Notes: generated by a model not told the origin, from the sequence alone. DNA of 51,704 nt from Candidatus Bipolaricaulota bacterium (GCA_028277345.1 JANQGM010000032.1:1-51704), one strand, 5' to 3'. Shown: positions 25,208 to 33,911, counted from the first letter of the stretch. Numbers and translations: made by a program.

Positions 25208-25260
25208 TAGCAAACTCTCAAGCCGCTCAAGAGCGGCCGCCATCCTTCCCACCCTGCGGA

Positions 25261-25380
25261 GTGAGATCCTGAGTCAGCTTCGCTGACTCCAAGGAACTGC
25301 CTGCTCGGACTCGATGTCAGCGAAGCTGACTCGATCGAACGCGAAGCGTTCGCGTTCCCAGGTTCAGAATCGTTCCGCCC
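25261..25380. repeat. Composite repeat unit 2 with tRNA-like tail
   Basis: The head repeats the first unit, here with a perfect GAGTCAGC-TTC-GCTGACTC hairpin (25271-25289). Two more mini-hairpins follow: GTCAGC-GAA-GCTGAC (25316-25330) and CGAACGC-GAA-GCGTTCG (25336-25352). The tail at 25361-25380 matches the last 20 bases of the tRNA T-arm and acceptor, differing by one inserted A and one C-to-G change, and includes the GCCC of the acceptor stem. Confidence 0.7.
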
Positions 25381-25429
25381 GGTCAGCGCGAACCTTCGCC
25401 TTATGACCAAGAGATTGCGCATCAAGCCC

Positions 25430-25473
25430 GATGTCAGCGAAGCTGACTCGGACGAACACGAAGCGTTCGCGTT
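25430..25473. repeat. Partial repeat unit 3 (paired mini-hairpins)
   Basis: A near-identical copy of 25313-25356: GTCAGC-GAA-GCTGAC (25433-25447) followed by CGAACAC-GAA-GCGTTCG (25453-25469, one mismatch). It lacks the tRNA-like tail and lies just past the 3' end of the hydrolase gene on the minus strand. Confidence 0.7.
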
Positions 25474-25478
25474 CGCCC

Positions 25479-26771
25479 CTACCCAAACACCTCTCTCAAG
25501 AAATCCAACGTCTTTGCCCAAGAATCACGATTGGCGAAGGCTCCTCCGGCGGGCGTTCCCCCAAAGGCATAGTTCTGGCCATCCACGGGGTGGGGAGCCG
25601 CATTCACGGTCGTGGGACGATAGGGAGGAAGGATGAGGTGCCCGGCATTCTCATAGATCAGATTGGATACCGAGTGCGCGAATCCCTTTTCCTTCAGCCG
25701 ATCGAAAACGGCTGTGGCCATCGTCGCACTTGGCCACATGGCATCATCCGCGCCTGAGATCAGGAGAACGGGACCGTTGATTCGCTCGACGGGGATGGCC
25801 GCGTTCTCAACGGCGGCGGCATCCTCCAAGCTGGTCTCAAACAAGGGGGTCAGTGGAATCGGATCTTGCTGATAGAGTGTTGTCCATTGTTCCTCGGAAC
25901 CGAAATTGGCCATGGGCTCGAGGCCTTCTCCATCTTTGGTCCAGGCGTAGCAGGGAAGGGTCGCATCAGGATCGCCAAAGCCTTGCCAGAGGACGTGGCT
26001 GGGAACGTTGGCGATGACACCGCAGACCTGCGAGTACTGGGACCCCAGTAAGAGGACGCCCTCACCGCCCCGTGAGCCGCCCATGGCGACGATCCCATGA
26101 GACCGGATGTCGGTTCTGTTCAGCATCCAATCCAAGGCGGTTTCGAAGTATTCAAGAGGAATGTCCACGAGGTACTTGGGCAAATCCTCGTACGCGAAAT
26201 AGGCTAAGGCGAGAGCCGCATAACCACGAGAGGCGAGAAGCGCGGCACGGCCTTCCTGCAAGCCGCCGCCGGAGCCTCCGATAACGATGACGCCAGGGTG
26301 TGGCCCTTTTTCTGGAGGAAGAAACAGGGTCCCTCGTAACCCGCGCTCGCGAACCTCAATCCGCTTCACACCTGGAGAGAACGCCTGCTGGTGAAACTGG
26401 CCGGATGCGCGGATGGATCCGTCGATCAACGCCTCCACCTGAACGGTCGTGGGCTTCAACGTTTGCTTGGCAAACAATGTCGGTGGCGTTTCGGACGGTT
26501 GCGCTTCCATCGACCATACCAATCCCATGGGATCAACGCCGGTGTAGCTGCCTTCGATAGGAGCCTGGGAACGGACGTCGAGGGTTCCGTCCTTCGTGCT
26601 GATGAACATGGCCTGTGAGGTCCATTGCATCCTGTTCTCTGCGGTCATTGAGGCTTGTAGTGTGATGGAGGAGCTCGGAGGAAGTCCCGATATGCGAATG
26701 GATACCGGCTCATCTGCGAGCGGGGTCTGGGGGTTGATGGTCAACTGTGGGACACTTGGCGGTTTGAGCAT
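25479..26771 (-). CDS. BAAT/acyl-CoA thioesterase-type alpha/beta hydrolase
   Basis: A 430-residue protein with the two-domain build of acyl-CoA thioesterase/bile-acid-CoA:amino acid N-acyltransferase proteins. The N-terminal beta domain begins PQLTINPQTPLADEPVSIRI and includes GVDPMGLVWSME. The C-terminal hydrolase has nucleophile Ser233 in GGSRGG, acid Asp343 in SGADDAMW and base His378 in ENAGHLI. No signal peptide is seen, so it is cytosolic. Family members cleave acyl-CoA thioesters or transfer the acyl group to an amino acid. AAAGGAG precedes the ATG. It is the last gene of a minus-strand run with two amidohydrolases and a GntR regulator, suggesting a role in processing an imported acyl or amide compound (inference). 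Confidence 0.82.
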   Translation of the reverse strand: MLKPPSVPQLTINPQTPLADEPVSIRISGLPPSSSITLQASMTAENRMQWTSQAMFISTKDGTLDVRSQAPIEGSYTGVDPMGLVWSMEAQPSETPPTLFAKQTLKPTTVQVEALIDGSIRASGQFHQQAFSPGVKRIEVRERGLRGTLFLPPEKGPHPGVIVIGGSGGGLQEGRAALLASRGYAALALAYFAYEDLPKYLVDIPLEYFETALDWMLNRTDIRSHGIVAMGGSRGGEGVLLLGSQYSQVCGVIANVPSHVLWQGFGDPDATLPCYAWTKDGEGLEPMANFGSEEQWTTLYQQDPIPLTPLFETSLEDAAAVENAAIPVERINGPVLLISGADDAMWPSATMATAVFDRLKEKGFAHSVSNLIYENAGHLILPPYRPTTVNAAPHPVDGQNYAFGGTPAGGAFANRDSWAKTLDFLREVFG

Positions 26772-26808
26772 GGGCCGTCTCCTTTTGCTTCTGGGTTGCG
26801 TTTTTGCT

Positions 26809-28242
26809 TCAGTGTGGATTCACGCGAAGGCCGCTTTTGACCGTGAACCTAAGACTGCGGAGGGCGCTGATGTCATCGAGTGGATCAGCGGCCAGGACGA
26901 GGAAATCCGCCTTTTTCCCGGCTTCGAGGGTTCCCCACTTGTCTGACTGGCCAAACAGCTGGGCGGGAACCTGCGTTGCCAGGCGCAGAATCTCGGAAGG
27001 AGGGATTCCACAGGCCTGAAAGAGCTCGCATTCACGCCACAGGCTTTCGCCTGGGATGACGAAGGGGTTCGGGGTATCGGAGCCGATACCAAGGGATACA
27101 CCGCTCTGCCAGCAGTCGTAGACGAAGTCTTTCATCTTCGAGAAGGCGGTCTGGGCTTGGTCGTATTGGTGATCCGTCCACGAGCGGGTGTGCTGAGACG
27201 CTCGCCATGACCATTTCGCTCCGCTGGGAAGGGTGGCCAAGGCCGGGTTGCTGACAATGAATGGAGCGTTTCCGTAGGCCAATGTTTCTGTTACCGCAAG
27301 CGTTGGCACGAGCATGGCGCCGTGATCCCGAAACGTGGTGAGCGTTTCGATCCAGGACGCTGATCCTCTCTCGATGTCGTCCTTCCAGAGTTGGAAGTGC
27401 ATGGAAAAGCTGGCGTTGCGTGCGGATTCCGGCTCGCATACGAGGTCCTGGGTCAGGGTATAGACATGTTCGATGGACCCGATCCCCGCGCGAACCGCCG
27501 TTGTCGCACGGACAGCGTCTCCCACATGTGCGGCGGTGAAAAGTCCCTGTTCCTCACAGGCTCGAATCCCCACATCCAGCAATTCGATGGGGAGACCGGC
27601 GTAGAATTTGACGCCGTGAAGCCCCAACTGGGAAATTCTGGACACATGAGCCTGCATGTCCGCTTCTGAGCCAGGCGAAACGGAGATCCCAGGCCAAAAC
27701 GGAGGGTGGGCATCAACGAGTTCGCCAAACGAGAGCAACGTTGGCCCCATGCGGGTCCCTTGCCGCAACTCCTCGATGAGGCGGACGGAGCGTTCGGACA
27801 CCCCGCCCACTTCGCGAACCGTTGTGACGCCGTACTTCAAGAACGCTTCCAATTGCTGAGGGATAAGTGCCTCATTGAGATGAACATGCATATCGATCAG
27901 GCCGGGAATGACATAGCTCCCCTCCAAATCGATGATCGTTGCATCGGGAGGAATGGTCGCGCCTTCGAAGCTCGATACCGAATGAAACGTGCCGTCTTGG
28001 ACGATCAGGACACCCTCCTCAAGGTACCCATCGAACGTAGGTGCGAGGATCCGGGCATTCATATAAACGTCAACGGTTGCAGCGGGAGTTCCCTCTTGCG
28101 CGACTGCCAGGACTCCTACGAGGACAAGCGACAGGACGGTTAGCGATGTCAGACATGCCGTTCGCTGCCGGACGCATCGCTTCGATCCACCGTGTCTTCC
28201 ACGCCGAAAAGCGGCGGATTGGACGGATCTAGTACGGAGCAA
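26809..28242 (-). CDS. Exported amidohydrolase-family protein
   Basis: A 477-residue amidohydrolase of the imidazolonepropionase/prolidase-like group. Metal-binding elements are DMHVHL near the start of the barrel, LHGVKFYAGLPIEL with the likely bridging Lys, TAAHVG, GSIEHV and GIGSDTPNPF with the catalytic Asp. A hydrophobic export signal (LTSLTVLSLVLVGVLAVAQEG) precedes the domain, unlike its cytosolic neighbour. No ATG or GTG lies between the upstream stop and this signal. TTG 28242, with GGAG about 8 nt before it and a 14-nt overlap with the upstream gene, is the best start. Relatives hydrolyse Xaa-Pro or Xaa-Arg dipeptides and cyclic amides; the substrate here is open. Confidence 0.8.
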   Translation of the reverse strand: MLRTRSVQSAAFRRGRHGGSKRCVRQRTACLTSLTVLSLVLVGVLAVAQEGTPAATVDVYMNARILAPTFDGYLEEGVLIVQDGTFHSVSSFEGATIPPDATIIDLEGSYVIPGLIDMHVHLNEALIPQQLEAFLKYGVTTVREVGGVSERSVRLIEELRQGTRMGPTLLSFGELVDAHPPFWPGISVSPGSEADMQAHVSRISQLGLHGVKFYAGLPIELLDVGIRACEEQGLFTAAHVGDAVRATTAVRAGIGSIEHVYTLTQDLVCEPESARNASFSMHFQLWKDDIERGSASWIETLTTFRDHGAMLVPTLAVTETLAYGNAPFIVSNPALATLPSGAKWSWRASQHTRSWTDHQYDQAQTAFSKMKDFVYDCWQSGVSLGIGSDTPNPFVIPGESLWRECELFQACGIPPSEILRLATQVPAQLFGQSDKWGTLEAGKKADFLVLAADPLDDISALRSLRFTVKSGLRVNPH

Positions 28243-29503
28243 TGCGTTCTCCACGTCGAACGGTGAATGCGAGGTCGCGCAACGCGGCGACGTTGACCAG
28301 AGGATCACTCTCAAGGACGACGAAGTCGGCACCTTTCCCCACCTCCAACGTTCCCCAACAATCGGGTTCGGAGAAGTAGTCGGCTGGAATCTGGCACGTT
28401 AGCCGGAGGATTTCGTGCGGTAGAAGGCCGCAATCTTGAAGGAGCTCGCATTCCCGGATCAGGCTCTCACCAGGGACAACGAACGGGTTCGGAGTATCGG
28501 ATCCGACTCCGATCGGCGCTCCCGACTTCCAATAGGCCAAGGTGAATTGCTTCATGCTCTCGAACGCTTCTTGAGCGAAGGCGTATTGTTCGTCAGTCCA
28601 TGTCTGCGTGTACTGCATCTGTTTCCACGCAGTCACAATGGCAGGATCCAGGGTGGAAAGGGCCGGGTTCTTGACAATGGAAGGCTGGTTCCCATAAGCG
28701 ATGGCCTCCATCACGGCGAGGGTGGGAACCATCATGGCACCCCGATCCACGAAGGTGGCCATCGTACGCTGGGATTCTTCCGAGTCGGGGTCGATGTGGT
28801 CTCTCCACAGCATGAACTGCTCGAAGAACGAGCCCTTGCCGGACCACAGATCCGCTGGGACGAGATTCTCAGTCAGCGTCGTGACATGTTCGATGCACCC
28901 CACGCCGGCTTCAACCGCTTCGACCGCCGTCACGATACCGCCGACATGCGCGGCGCTGAGAAGCTCAAACTCCTTGCAGGCATCGGCCCCCACATGGATC
29001 AAGTCGAGGGGAAGCTTAAAGTAGAACTTGACGCCCGAGAGCCCCAGCTGGGCGATGCGCTCCACATGCTCCCAAACTTGGTTCTCATCCTCCGGAACTA
29101 CCGAAATGTCGGGCCAAAACGGCTCGGGTCCATCAACGACCTCACCGAACGAATAAAGGCGAGGTCCGATTCGCGTTCCCTCCTGAATCTCCTTGGCCAG
29201 CTTTGCGGACACGGTAGATAGGCTGCCGACGTCGCGAACCGTCGTGACGCCATACCTCAAGAAGGTCTCCAGCTGCTGCGGGATCAGTTCCTCGGAGATA
29301 TGAACGTGCATGTCGACCAAACCGGGGATTGCATACCCGTCATTTCCAGGCACTACGTCCGCATGGGATGGGAGGTCAGCGTCCCGTTCTCGGATGATCC
29401 GCTCGATGCGTCCATCCTGCACGAGAAGGGTGCAGGGTTCGTCGAAGGTACGGAAATCGGGCCGGAGGGGGCGGATGTCGGTGTAGGCGCGCAACGGACT
29501 CAT
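28229..29503 (-). CDS. Cytosolic amidohydrolase-family protein
   Basis: A 424-residue paralogue of the downstream gene without an export signal. It has the same metal-site order: DMHVHIS (His66, His68), LSGVKFYFKLPLDL with the probable carboxylated Lys, SAAHVGG, GCIEHVTTL and GVGSDTPNPF. The pair shares long near-identical stretches (for example EELIPQQLETFLRYGVTTVR versus EALIPQQLEAFLKYGVTTVR), so it arose by tandem duplication followed by relocation of one copy outside the cytosol. AAAGGAG precedes the ATG. It lies 39 nt after the GntR gene, probably in one operon. Likely hydrolysis of amide, peptide or ring C-N bonds. Confidence 0.82.
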   Translation of the reverse strand: MSPLRAYTDIRPLRPDFRTFDEPCTLLVQDGRIERIIRERDADLPSHADVVPGNDGYAIPGLVDMHVHISEELIPQQLETFLRYGVTTVRDVGSLSTVSAKLAKEIQEGTRIGPRLYSFGEVVDGPEPFWPDISVVPEDENQVWEHVERIAQLGLSGVKFYFKLPLDLIHVGADACKEFELLSAAHVGGIVTAVEAVEAGVGCIEHVTTLTENLVPADLWSGKGSFFEQFMLWRDHIDPDSEESQRTMATFVDRGAMMVPTLAVMEAIAYGNQPSIVKNPALSTLDPAIVTAWKQMQYTQTWTDEQYAFAQEAFESMKQFTLAYWKSGAPIGVGSDTPNPFVVPGESLIRECELLQDCGLLPHEILRLTCQIPADYFSEPDCWGTLEVGKGADFVVLESDPLVNVAALRDLAFTVRRGERIAPY

Positions 29504-29542
29504 GAGGTCTCCTTTGTGACAGCGAGATGGCCATCCAGAGTT

Positions 29543-30226
29543 CTATGGGTTTTCGGCCGGATGCCCGGAGTCGGGGAAGCTCAATTCAACCTGCATGCGG
29601 ATGTCTACAATGTGCTGCCGCATCCAAGAACGCGCTCCCTCTCGATTCCCGGCCTCCAAGCTTTCAATGACCTTCCAGTGATCGGGGCCGATATAGGAAC
29701 CCGACATGCGCGGATCCAACCGAAGAATTCGCTCCGCGCGGTCGAGCACCGAGGCGATCATGGACTCCGCGAGTTGATTCCCTGCTGCATGTGCGATGAT
29801 CAGATGAAACTGCCGGTTGATGCCCATCGCGTCCCCACCGGATTCCGCTTCCGTCGCCAAGGTGCGAAGCGCGGCGATATCCTCGGCGCTGATGCGGCCG
29901 GCAGCTTGCCAAGCGGCTTCCCCTTCGAGAAGAGCGCGGACGTGAGCGAGTTCGATGACATCGGTCGCGCTGACACTCGTCACCAAGTATCCGGTTCGCG
30001 GAAGAACGTGGAGATAGCCTGAATCCACCAGCCGCTGAAGGGCTTCTCGGACCGGACTCTTGCTGATTCCGAACTCCTCTGCGATGGCCTTTTCAACCAG
30101 GACATCACCCGGACTGTAGAAACCGGAGAGCAACCGCTCGTGAAGCTGTTGGTGGATTTGATCTCGGAGGCTTGGTTTTGCGTTTCGTGATCCGTTGTTC
30201 ACTGTCTTCGATGCGTTTCGGTTCAC
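29543..30226 (-). CDS. GntR-family regulator, FadR/FCD subfamily
   Basis: A 227-residue regulator with an N-terminal winged helix-turn-helix (about residues 20-85; AIAEEFGISKSPVREALQRL is the recognition region) and a C-terminal all-helical FCD ligand domain (about 90-220) with the usual metal-binding Asp and His residues (INRQFHLIIAHAAGN). FCD members bind organic acids or amino-acid-derived effectors. The GTG start has AAGGAGG 6 nt upstream. It heads the hydrolase run and is divergent from the ABC transporter operon, so the inverted repeat at 30338-30363 is its most likely operator. Confidence 0.88.
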   Translation of the reverse strand: MNRNASKTVNNGSRNAKPSLRDQIHQQLHERLLSGFYSPGDVLVEKAIAEEFGISKSPVREALQRLVDSGYLHVLPRTGYLVTSVSATDVIELAHVRALLEGEAAWQAAGRISAEDIAALRTLATEAESGGDAMGINRQFHLIIAHAAGNQLAESMIASVLDRAERILRLDPRMSGSYIGPDHWKVIESLEAGNREGARSWMRQHIVDIRMQVELSFPDSGHPAENP

Positions 30227-30310
30227 ACGTCCTCCTTACTTCGATGTCTGGGCATACTTCACGGCGAAGCCTTTTTCAAGAAGCTGCGGTATCTTCGCCA
30301 TCCTGAGAAC

Positions 30311-30339
30311 TTGACAGATTGTTAATATGCTGCTAGCAT
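30311..30339 (+). promoter_or_regulatory. Promoter of the peptide ABC operon
   Basis: A perfect TTGACA (30311-30316), a 17-nt spacer and TAGCAT (30334-30339). It drives the binding-protein gene at 30411 with a leader of about 65 nt. Confidence 0.65.
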
Positions 30340-30363
30340 GCTCAGTAATATCTTGATGAGCAT
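30338..30363. promoter_or_regulatory. Candidate operator (inverted repeat)
   Basis: ATGCTCA (30338-30344) and TGAGCAT (30357-30363) form a perfect 7-bp inverted repeat with a 12-bp centre. It begins at the -10 of the ABC promoter and covers the expected start site, so a bound protein would repress. Candidate binders are the divergent GntR/FCD protein or the XRE-cupin protein at the operon's far end. The wide spacing is unusual for FadR-type sites. Confidence 0.45.
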
Positions 30364-30410
30364 ATCGCAACTCCACCCATGCTGTCAAGAGAATTCAAGG
30401 AGGCATCAGT

Positions 30411-32015
30411 ATGGTTGCAAAAGGTTCTCGCGCAGTCATCGCCGTAGCGCTTGTGCTCTCCGTTCTCGCTTTCGGAACGGCCGTGGCTCAAGTGACGGTG
30501 ACGGAAGACACGCTGGTTACAACATGGGGGGGAACGGATACGCTCGACACATTCCGGTCCGCCTTGGCCGCTCCGCTATTTGTACTAGGGTTGGTTTGCG
30601 ACACGCTCTTCGCCTTTGATCAGAACCTTCAGCCACAGCCTGTGCTGGTGGAAAGCTGGGAGCAGTCCGATGACGAGATGACATGGTCGTTCGCCCTCAA
30701 AGAGGGGATCACATTCCACGATGGAACGCCTCTCAATGCTGCCGAGATTGAGACGTACCTCGAAGAACTCTTCTTCCCTCAGTCGTTCACCGGATGGATG
30801 TTCTCGAATGTCGAGGATGTGTTGGTCACGGGGGAATACACGTTTGATTTCGTGTTGAGTGCGCCTGTGCCGTTGATGATCTTCAATCTTGCCTATCCCT
30901 GGAACATCATTCAGCCGGCCGGAGCGTACGAAGAGTACGGCGACGCCTACGGATACGATGCACTTGTGGGTACCGGGCCGTTCGTCTTCGAGGAGTGGGC
31001 GGCCGGCGAGCATGTTCTGCTTAGCCGCAATCCCGACTACACGCATGGTCCGAGCTTCTTGGAGAACACGGGGCCTGCCCATTTCGATCAAATCCTCATC
31101 CGAGAGATCCGCGAATCGGCGACTATCGTGAACGAGTTCCGGGTGGGCGACGTGAACTATATCGGCATTCCCACGTCCCACCTCGACGTCGTCCAAGGGG
31201 ATCCGAATGTAACGGCAGGTGTCGTGACCAACTACGGATCCAATTACATCGAGGTCAATGCAAGCGGCCTTTTTGGGTCGGATTGGCGCATGCGCGCGGC
31301 CGTGAACCATGCCTTCGACCGGGAAGGATACATCCAGGCAGGATACTTTGGCGCGGCCCAGCCCTCCTATGGGTTGGTGACGCCGGCGTCCTTCGGCTAT
31401 TGGCCGGGAATGGACGAATTCGGGAAGAAGATTCTCTATTACGATGCCGAGGAAGCGGCGCGATTGCTGGATGCCGCCGGCTGGGTTCTTCCTGCCGGAA
31501 AGACGGTGCGTGAGAAGGATGGAGAGCCGCTCAGCATCAAACTGATCACCTTCAACTTCTGGCAGACTCAAGGCGAGATTTTGGCCGCCATGCTGACCGA
31601 AGTGGGGATGGACGTCGAACTCTTCGCCTTTGAGTACGGAAGTTTCTACGGTGTCTTGGAAGAGGACGACTGGGATCTCTTCTTGGCGGGATGGATCGAT
31701 CAGAGTGGATTCAGCACCTTGCAGAGTCTCGTGACAACGGCAGGCATTCCGAAGCTGACGAATGTCACGGGCAACAGCAATGCAGCGCTCGATGCGCTTG
31801 TCGAGCTGATGAACACGACGCCGGAACCCGTCGTTCGTGAGCAGGCTGCCGCCGCCGCCCAACAGAAGGTCGTTTCGGACCTATTTGAGATTCCGACGGT
31901 CTTGACGCTGTCGTATGCAGGCGTTATTGCGGAGGAAGTGGGGGGCTTCGAGCTGCTGAACGCGCACCCATGGCGGCTCGGGTTGATTCTCGCATTGGAC
32001 ATGTATCGCAAGTAG
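30411..32015 (+). CDS. Peptide/nickel-type ABC substrate-binding protein
   Basis: A 534-residue exported solute-binding protein of family 5 (SBP_bac_5, DppA/OppA type). A signal peptide is cleaved near AVAQV (about residue 27), without a lipobox Cys. Family landmarks are FDQNLQPQPVLVESWEQSDDEMTWSFALKEGITFHDGTPLNA (position only), GTGPFVFEEW, LSRNPDYTHG and RAAVNHAFDRE. It would capture small peptides or related compounds for the permeases that follow. AAGGAGG precedes the ATG. A stable stem-loop between this gene and the first permease probably lets it be expressed more strongly than the rest. Confidence 0.9.
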   Translation: MVAKGSRAVIAVALVLSVLAFGTAVAQVTVTEDTLVTTWGGTDTLDTFRSALAAPLFVLGLVCDTLFAFDQNLQPQPVLVESWEQSDDEMTWSFALKEGITFHDGTPLNAAEIETYLEELFFPQSFTGWMFSNVEDVLVTGEYTFDFVLSAPVPLMIFNLAYPWNIIQPAGAYEEYGDAYGYDALVGTGPFVFEEWAAGEHVLLSRNPDYTHGPSFLENTGPAHFDQILIREIRESATIVNEFRVGDVNYIGIPTSHLDVVQGDPNVTAGVVTNYGSNYIEVNASGLFGSDWRMRAAVNHAFDREGYIQAGYFGAAQPSYGLVTPASFGYWPGMDEFGKKILYYDAEEAARLLDAAGWVLPAGKTVREKDGEPLSIKLITFNFWQTQGEILAAMLTEVGMDVELFAFEYGSFYGVLEEDDWDLFLAGWIDQSGFSTLQSLVTTAGIPKLTNVTGNSNAALDALVELMNTTPEPVVREQAAAAAQQKVVSDLFEIPTVLTLSYAGVIAEEVGGFELLNAHPWRLGLILALDMYRK

Positions 32016-32045
32016 CCTCCATGCCGTCCACGAGGGCATGATAGC

Positions 32046-32084
32046 GCCGGGAAGGACGAGACCAACACTGACGTCCTTCCCGGC
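32046..32084 (+). terminator. Intercistronic stem-loop
   Basis: A 13-bp perfect stem (32046-32058 with 32072-32084) with a 13-nt loop, preceded by a smaller CATGCC/GGCATG hairpin (32020-32040). No T-tract follows. In this position it is best explained as a partial terminator or mRNA 3'-end stabiliser that raises binding-protein levels over the permeases. Confidence 0.6.
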
Positions 32085-32103
32085 ATTAGCCTGAAAGGGG
32101 AGC

Positions 32104-33045
32104 ATGCTCACCTACTTGATTCGACGGCTGTTGGTCATGATCCCGATCGTTCTTGGCGTTGCCACCATCGTGTTCTTCGCCATGCGGCTGGCTCCAGGGG
32201 ATCCCGTTCGCATTATCGCAGGACCCCAAGCCCCTGAAGATCGGGTTCAGGAGATTCGTGAGAAGTATGGGTTCGATAAGCCGCTTATCGTGCAGTACAC
32301 GATCTGGCTCTCGCAGATCGTTCGAGGCGAGTTTGGAAACTCGGTGGCCAGCGGCGTGCCCGCTATCCGGATGGTTACGGAGCGGCTCGGGGCGACGCTG
32401 GAACTGACGATTTCAGCGTTTCTCGTCTCTCTGGTGCTTTCCGTCTTGCTGGGGACGTTGGCCGCTGTCAATCAAAACGGATTCATCGATAATCTCGTGA
32501 CATTCAACGCGATGCTGTGGCTTTCGATGCCGGGGTTTTGGCTTGGGCTGATGCTCATGTCGGTACTTGCTGTCGCCGTACCCATCTTCCCCATTTCCGG
32601 ACGTGGAGATGCGTTCTGGACGTGGGAGGGAATCCGGCATCTGATTCTCCCCGCCGTTACATTGGCGCTTCCGTCTGCCGGGGCGACGGCTCGCATCGTC
32701 CGCTCGAGCCTGCTGGAGACCATGTCGCAGGACTACGTTCGCACGGCAAGAAGTAAGGGCCTGAAGGAGCGACTCGTTGTTTCGAAGCACGTGTTCCGCA
32801 ATTCGCTCATTCCATTGATTACGCTGATGGCGCTTCGTTTGCCGGCCTTGTTCGGAGGCGCCGTCATCGTTGAATCGGTCTTTGCATGGCCGGGTCTTGG
32901 AACCTTGCTCATCAAGGCCGTGTTCAATCGAGACTATGCCATTACCCAGACGACGGCCTTGTTCATTGCCGCACTCGTCATCCTGGCCAACCTCTTGGCG
33001 GACTTCATGTACTCGGTGGCGGATCCTCGGATCCGCTTGGATTAG
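32104..33045 (+). CDS. ABC transporter permease (DppB type)
   Basis: A 313-residue inner-membrane permease with six hydrophobic helices. The N-terminus MLTYLIRRLLVMIPIVLGV is typical of DppB/OppB, as are GDPVRIIAG and FGNSV. The cytosolic coupling loop, DYVRTARSKGLKERLVVSKHV, is the EAA motif that contacts the ATPase. AAGGGG precedes the ATG. It pairs with the DppC-type permease 8 nt downstream. No ATP-binding subunit is encoded in this cluster. Confidence 0.92.
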   Translation: MLTYLIRRLLVMIPIVLGVATIVFFAMRLAPGDPVRIIAGPQAPEDRVQEIREKYGFDKPLIVQYTIWLSQIVRGEFGNSVASGVPAIRMVTERLGATLELTISAFLVSLVLSVLLGTLAAVNQNGFIDNLVTFNAMLWLSMPGFWLGLMLMSVLAVAVPIFPISGRGDAFWTWEGIRHLILPAVTLALPSAGATARIVRSSLLETMSQDYVRTARSKGLKERLVVSKHVFRNSLIPLITLMALRLPALFGGAVIVESVFAWPGLGTLLIKAVFNRDYAITQTTALFIAALVILANLLADFMYSVADPRIRLD

Positions 33046-33053
33046 GAGGTCGC

Positions 33054-33911
33054 GTGAAACGCAAATCAAGCCATTTGCAGGTATGGCTTCGCGCTTTTCG
33101 TAAGAACCGTCTCTCGATCGTCGGCCTCGTGATCGTTCTCGGGTTCATCGTAAGTGGGCTAATCGGTCCCTATGTTGCGCCGTACGATCCACTGAAGGCG
33201 AACTACCGGGAAACGCTTCAAGCGCCGTCTTGGTCGCACCCGATGGGAACCGATCAACTGGGACGAGACATCTTCAGCCGAGTGCTGCATGGAGCTCGAA
33301 CCGCCATCTACGTGGGCTTTGGCGTCGTCATCCTGGAGGCGTTCATCGGAATTGCGCTGGGCCTCCTTGCCGGATACTTCGGCGGATTCCTTGACACGAT
33401 CATCATGCGTGCGGTCGATATGATGCTTTCGATTCCCGCCATGGTGCTCGCGTTGCTCATTGCGGGGACGTCGGGAGGTGGGCTGTTCACCATCATCTTG
33501 ACGATGGTCATCGTCAGCTGGGCCTTCTTCGCACGGCTTATGAGGGGCCAGGCGATTCTCGTCCGGCAAATGGACTACGTGGAATCGGCTCGCGCCGTGG
33601 GCGCCTCACATTGGCGCATCCTCATCCGACACATTCTTCCCAATACCATTTCCGTGGGCATTGTCTTCATCACCCTTCATATCCCTTACATGCTGATGTT
33701 CTCGGCTGGGTTGAGCTTCCTGGGCATGGGCGTTCGTCCGCCCCGTCCTGAATGGGGGCAGATTATCGTGAGTGGGCGATCCCTGCTTCATTCAGCATGG
33801 TGGATAACGACGTTTCCCGGCTTGGTCCTCATGTTGATCGTTCTAGGCTTCAATTTCCTAGGAGACGGACTTCGAGACGCATTTGATCCCAAGCAATACA
33901 TCAAAGGCTAG
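33054..33911 (+). CDS. ABC transporter permease (DppC type)
   Basis: A 285-residue permease starting at GTG 33054, with AGGAGG 4 nt upstream of the initiation region. An N-terminal helix is followed by the family's periplasmic segment (APYDPLKANYRE...HPMGTDQLGRDIFSRVLHGART, position only), five more helices and the EAA loop DYVESARAVGASHWRILIRH. It should form the import channel with the DppB-type subunit. The next gene begins at the base after its stop codon. Confidence 0.92.
   Translation: MKRKSSHLQVWLRAFRKNRLSIVGLVIVLGFIVSGLIGPYVAPYDPLKANYRETLQAPSWSHPMGTDQLGRDIFSRVLHGARTAIYVGFGVVILEAFIGIALGLLAGYFGGFLDTIIMRAVDMMLSIPAMVLALLIAGTSGGGLFTIILTMVIVSWAFFARLMRGQAILVRQMDYVESARAVGASHWRILIRHILPNTISVGIVFITLHIPYMLMFSAGLSFLGMGVRPPRPEWGQIIVSGRSLLHSAWWITTFPGLVLMLIVLGFNFLGDGLRDAFDPKQYIKG

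Noticed and set aside
25131..25473. CRISPR array
   Set aside because: Units are few, unequal in length and internally palindromic; no regular spacers and no cas genes nearby.
30585..31862. 425-codon open frame opposite the ABC binding protein
   Set aside because: Antisense shadow; the plus strand has signal peptide, family motifs and ribosome binding site.
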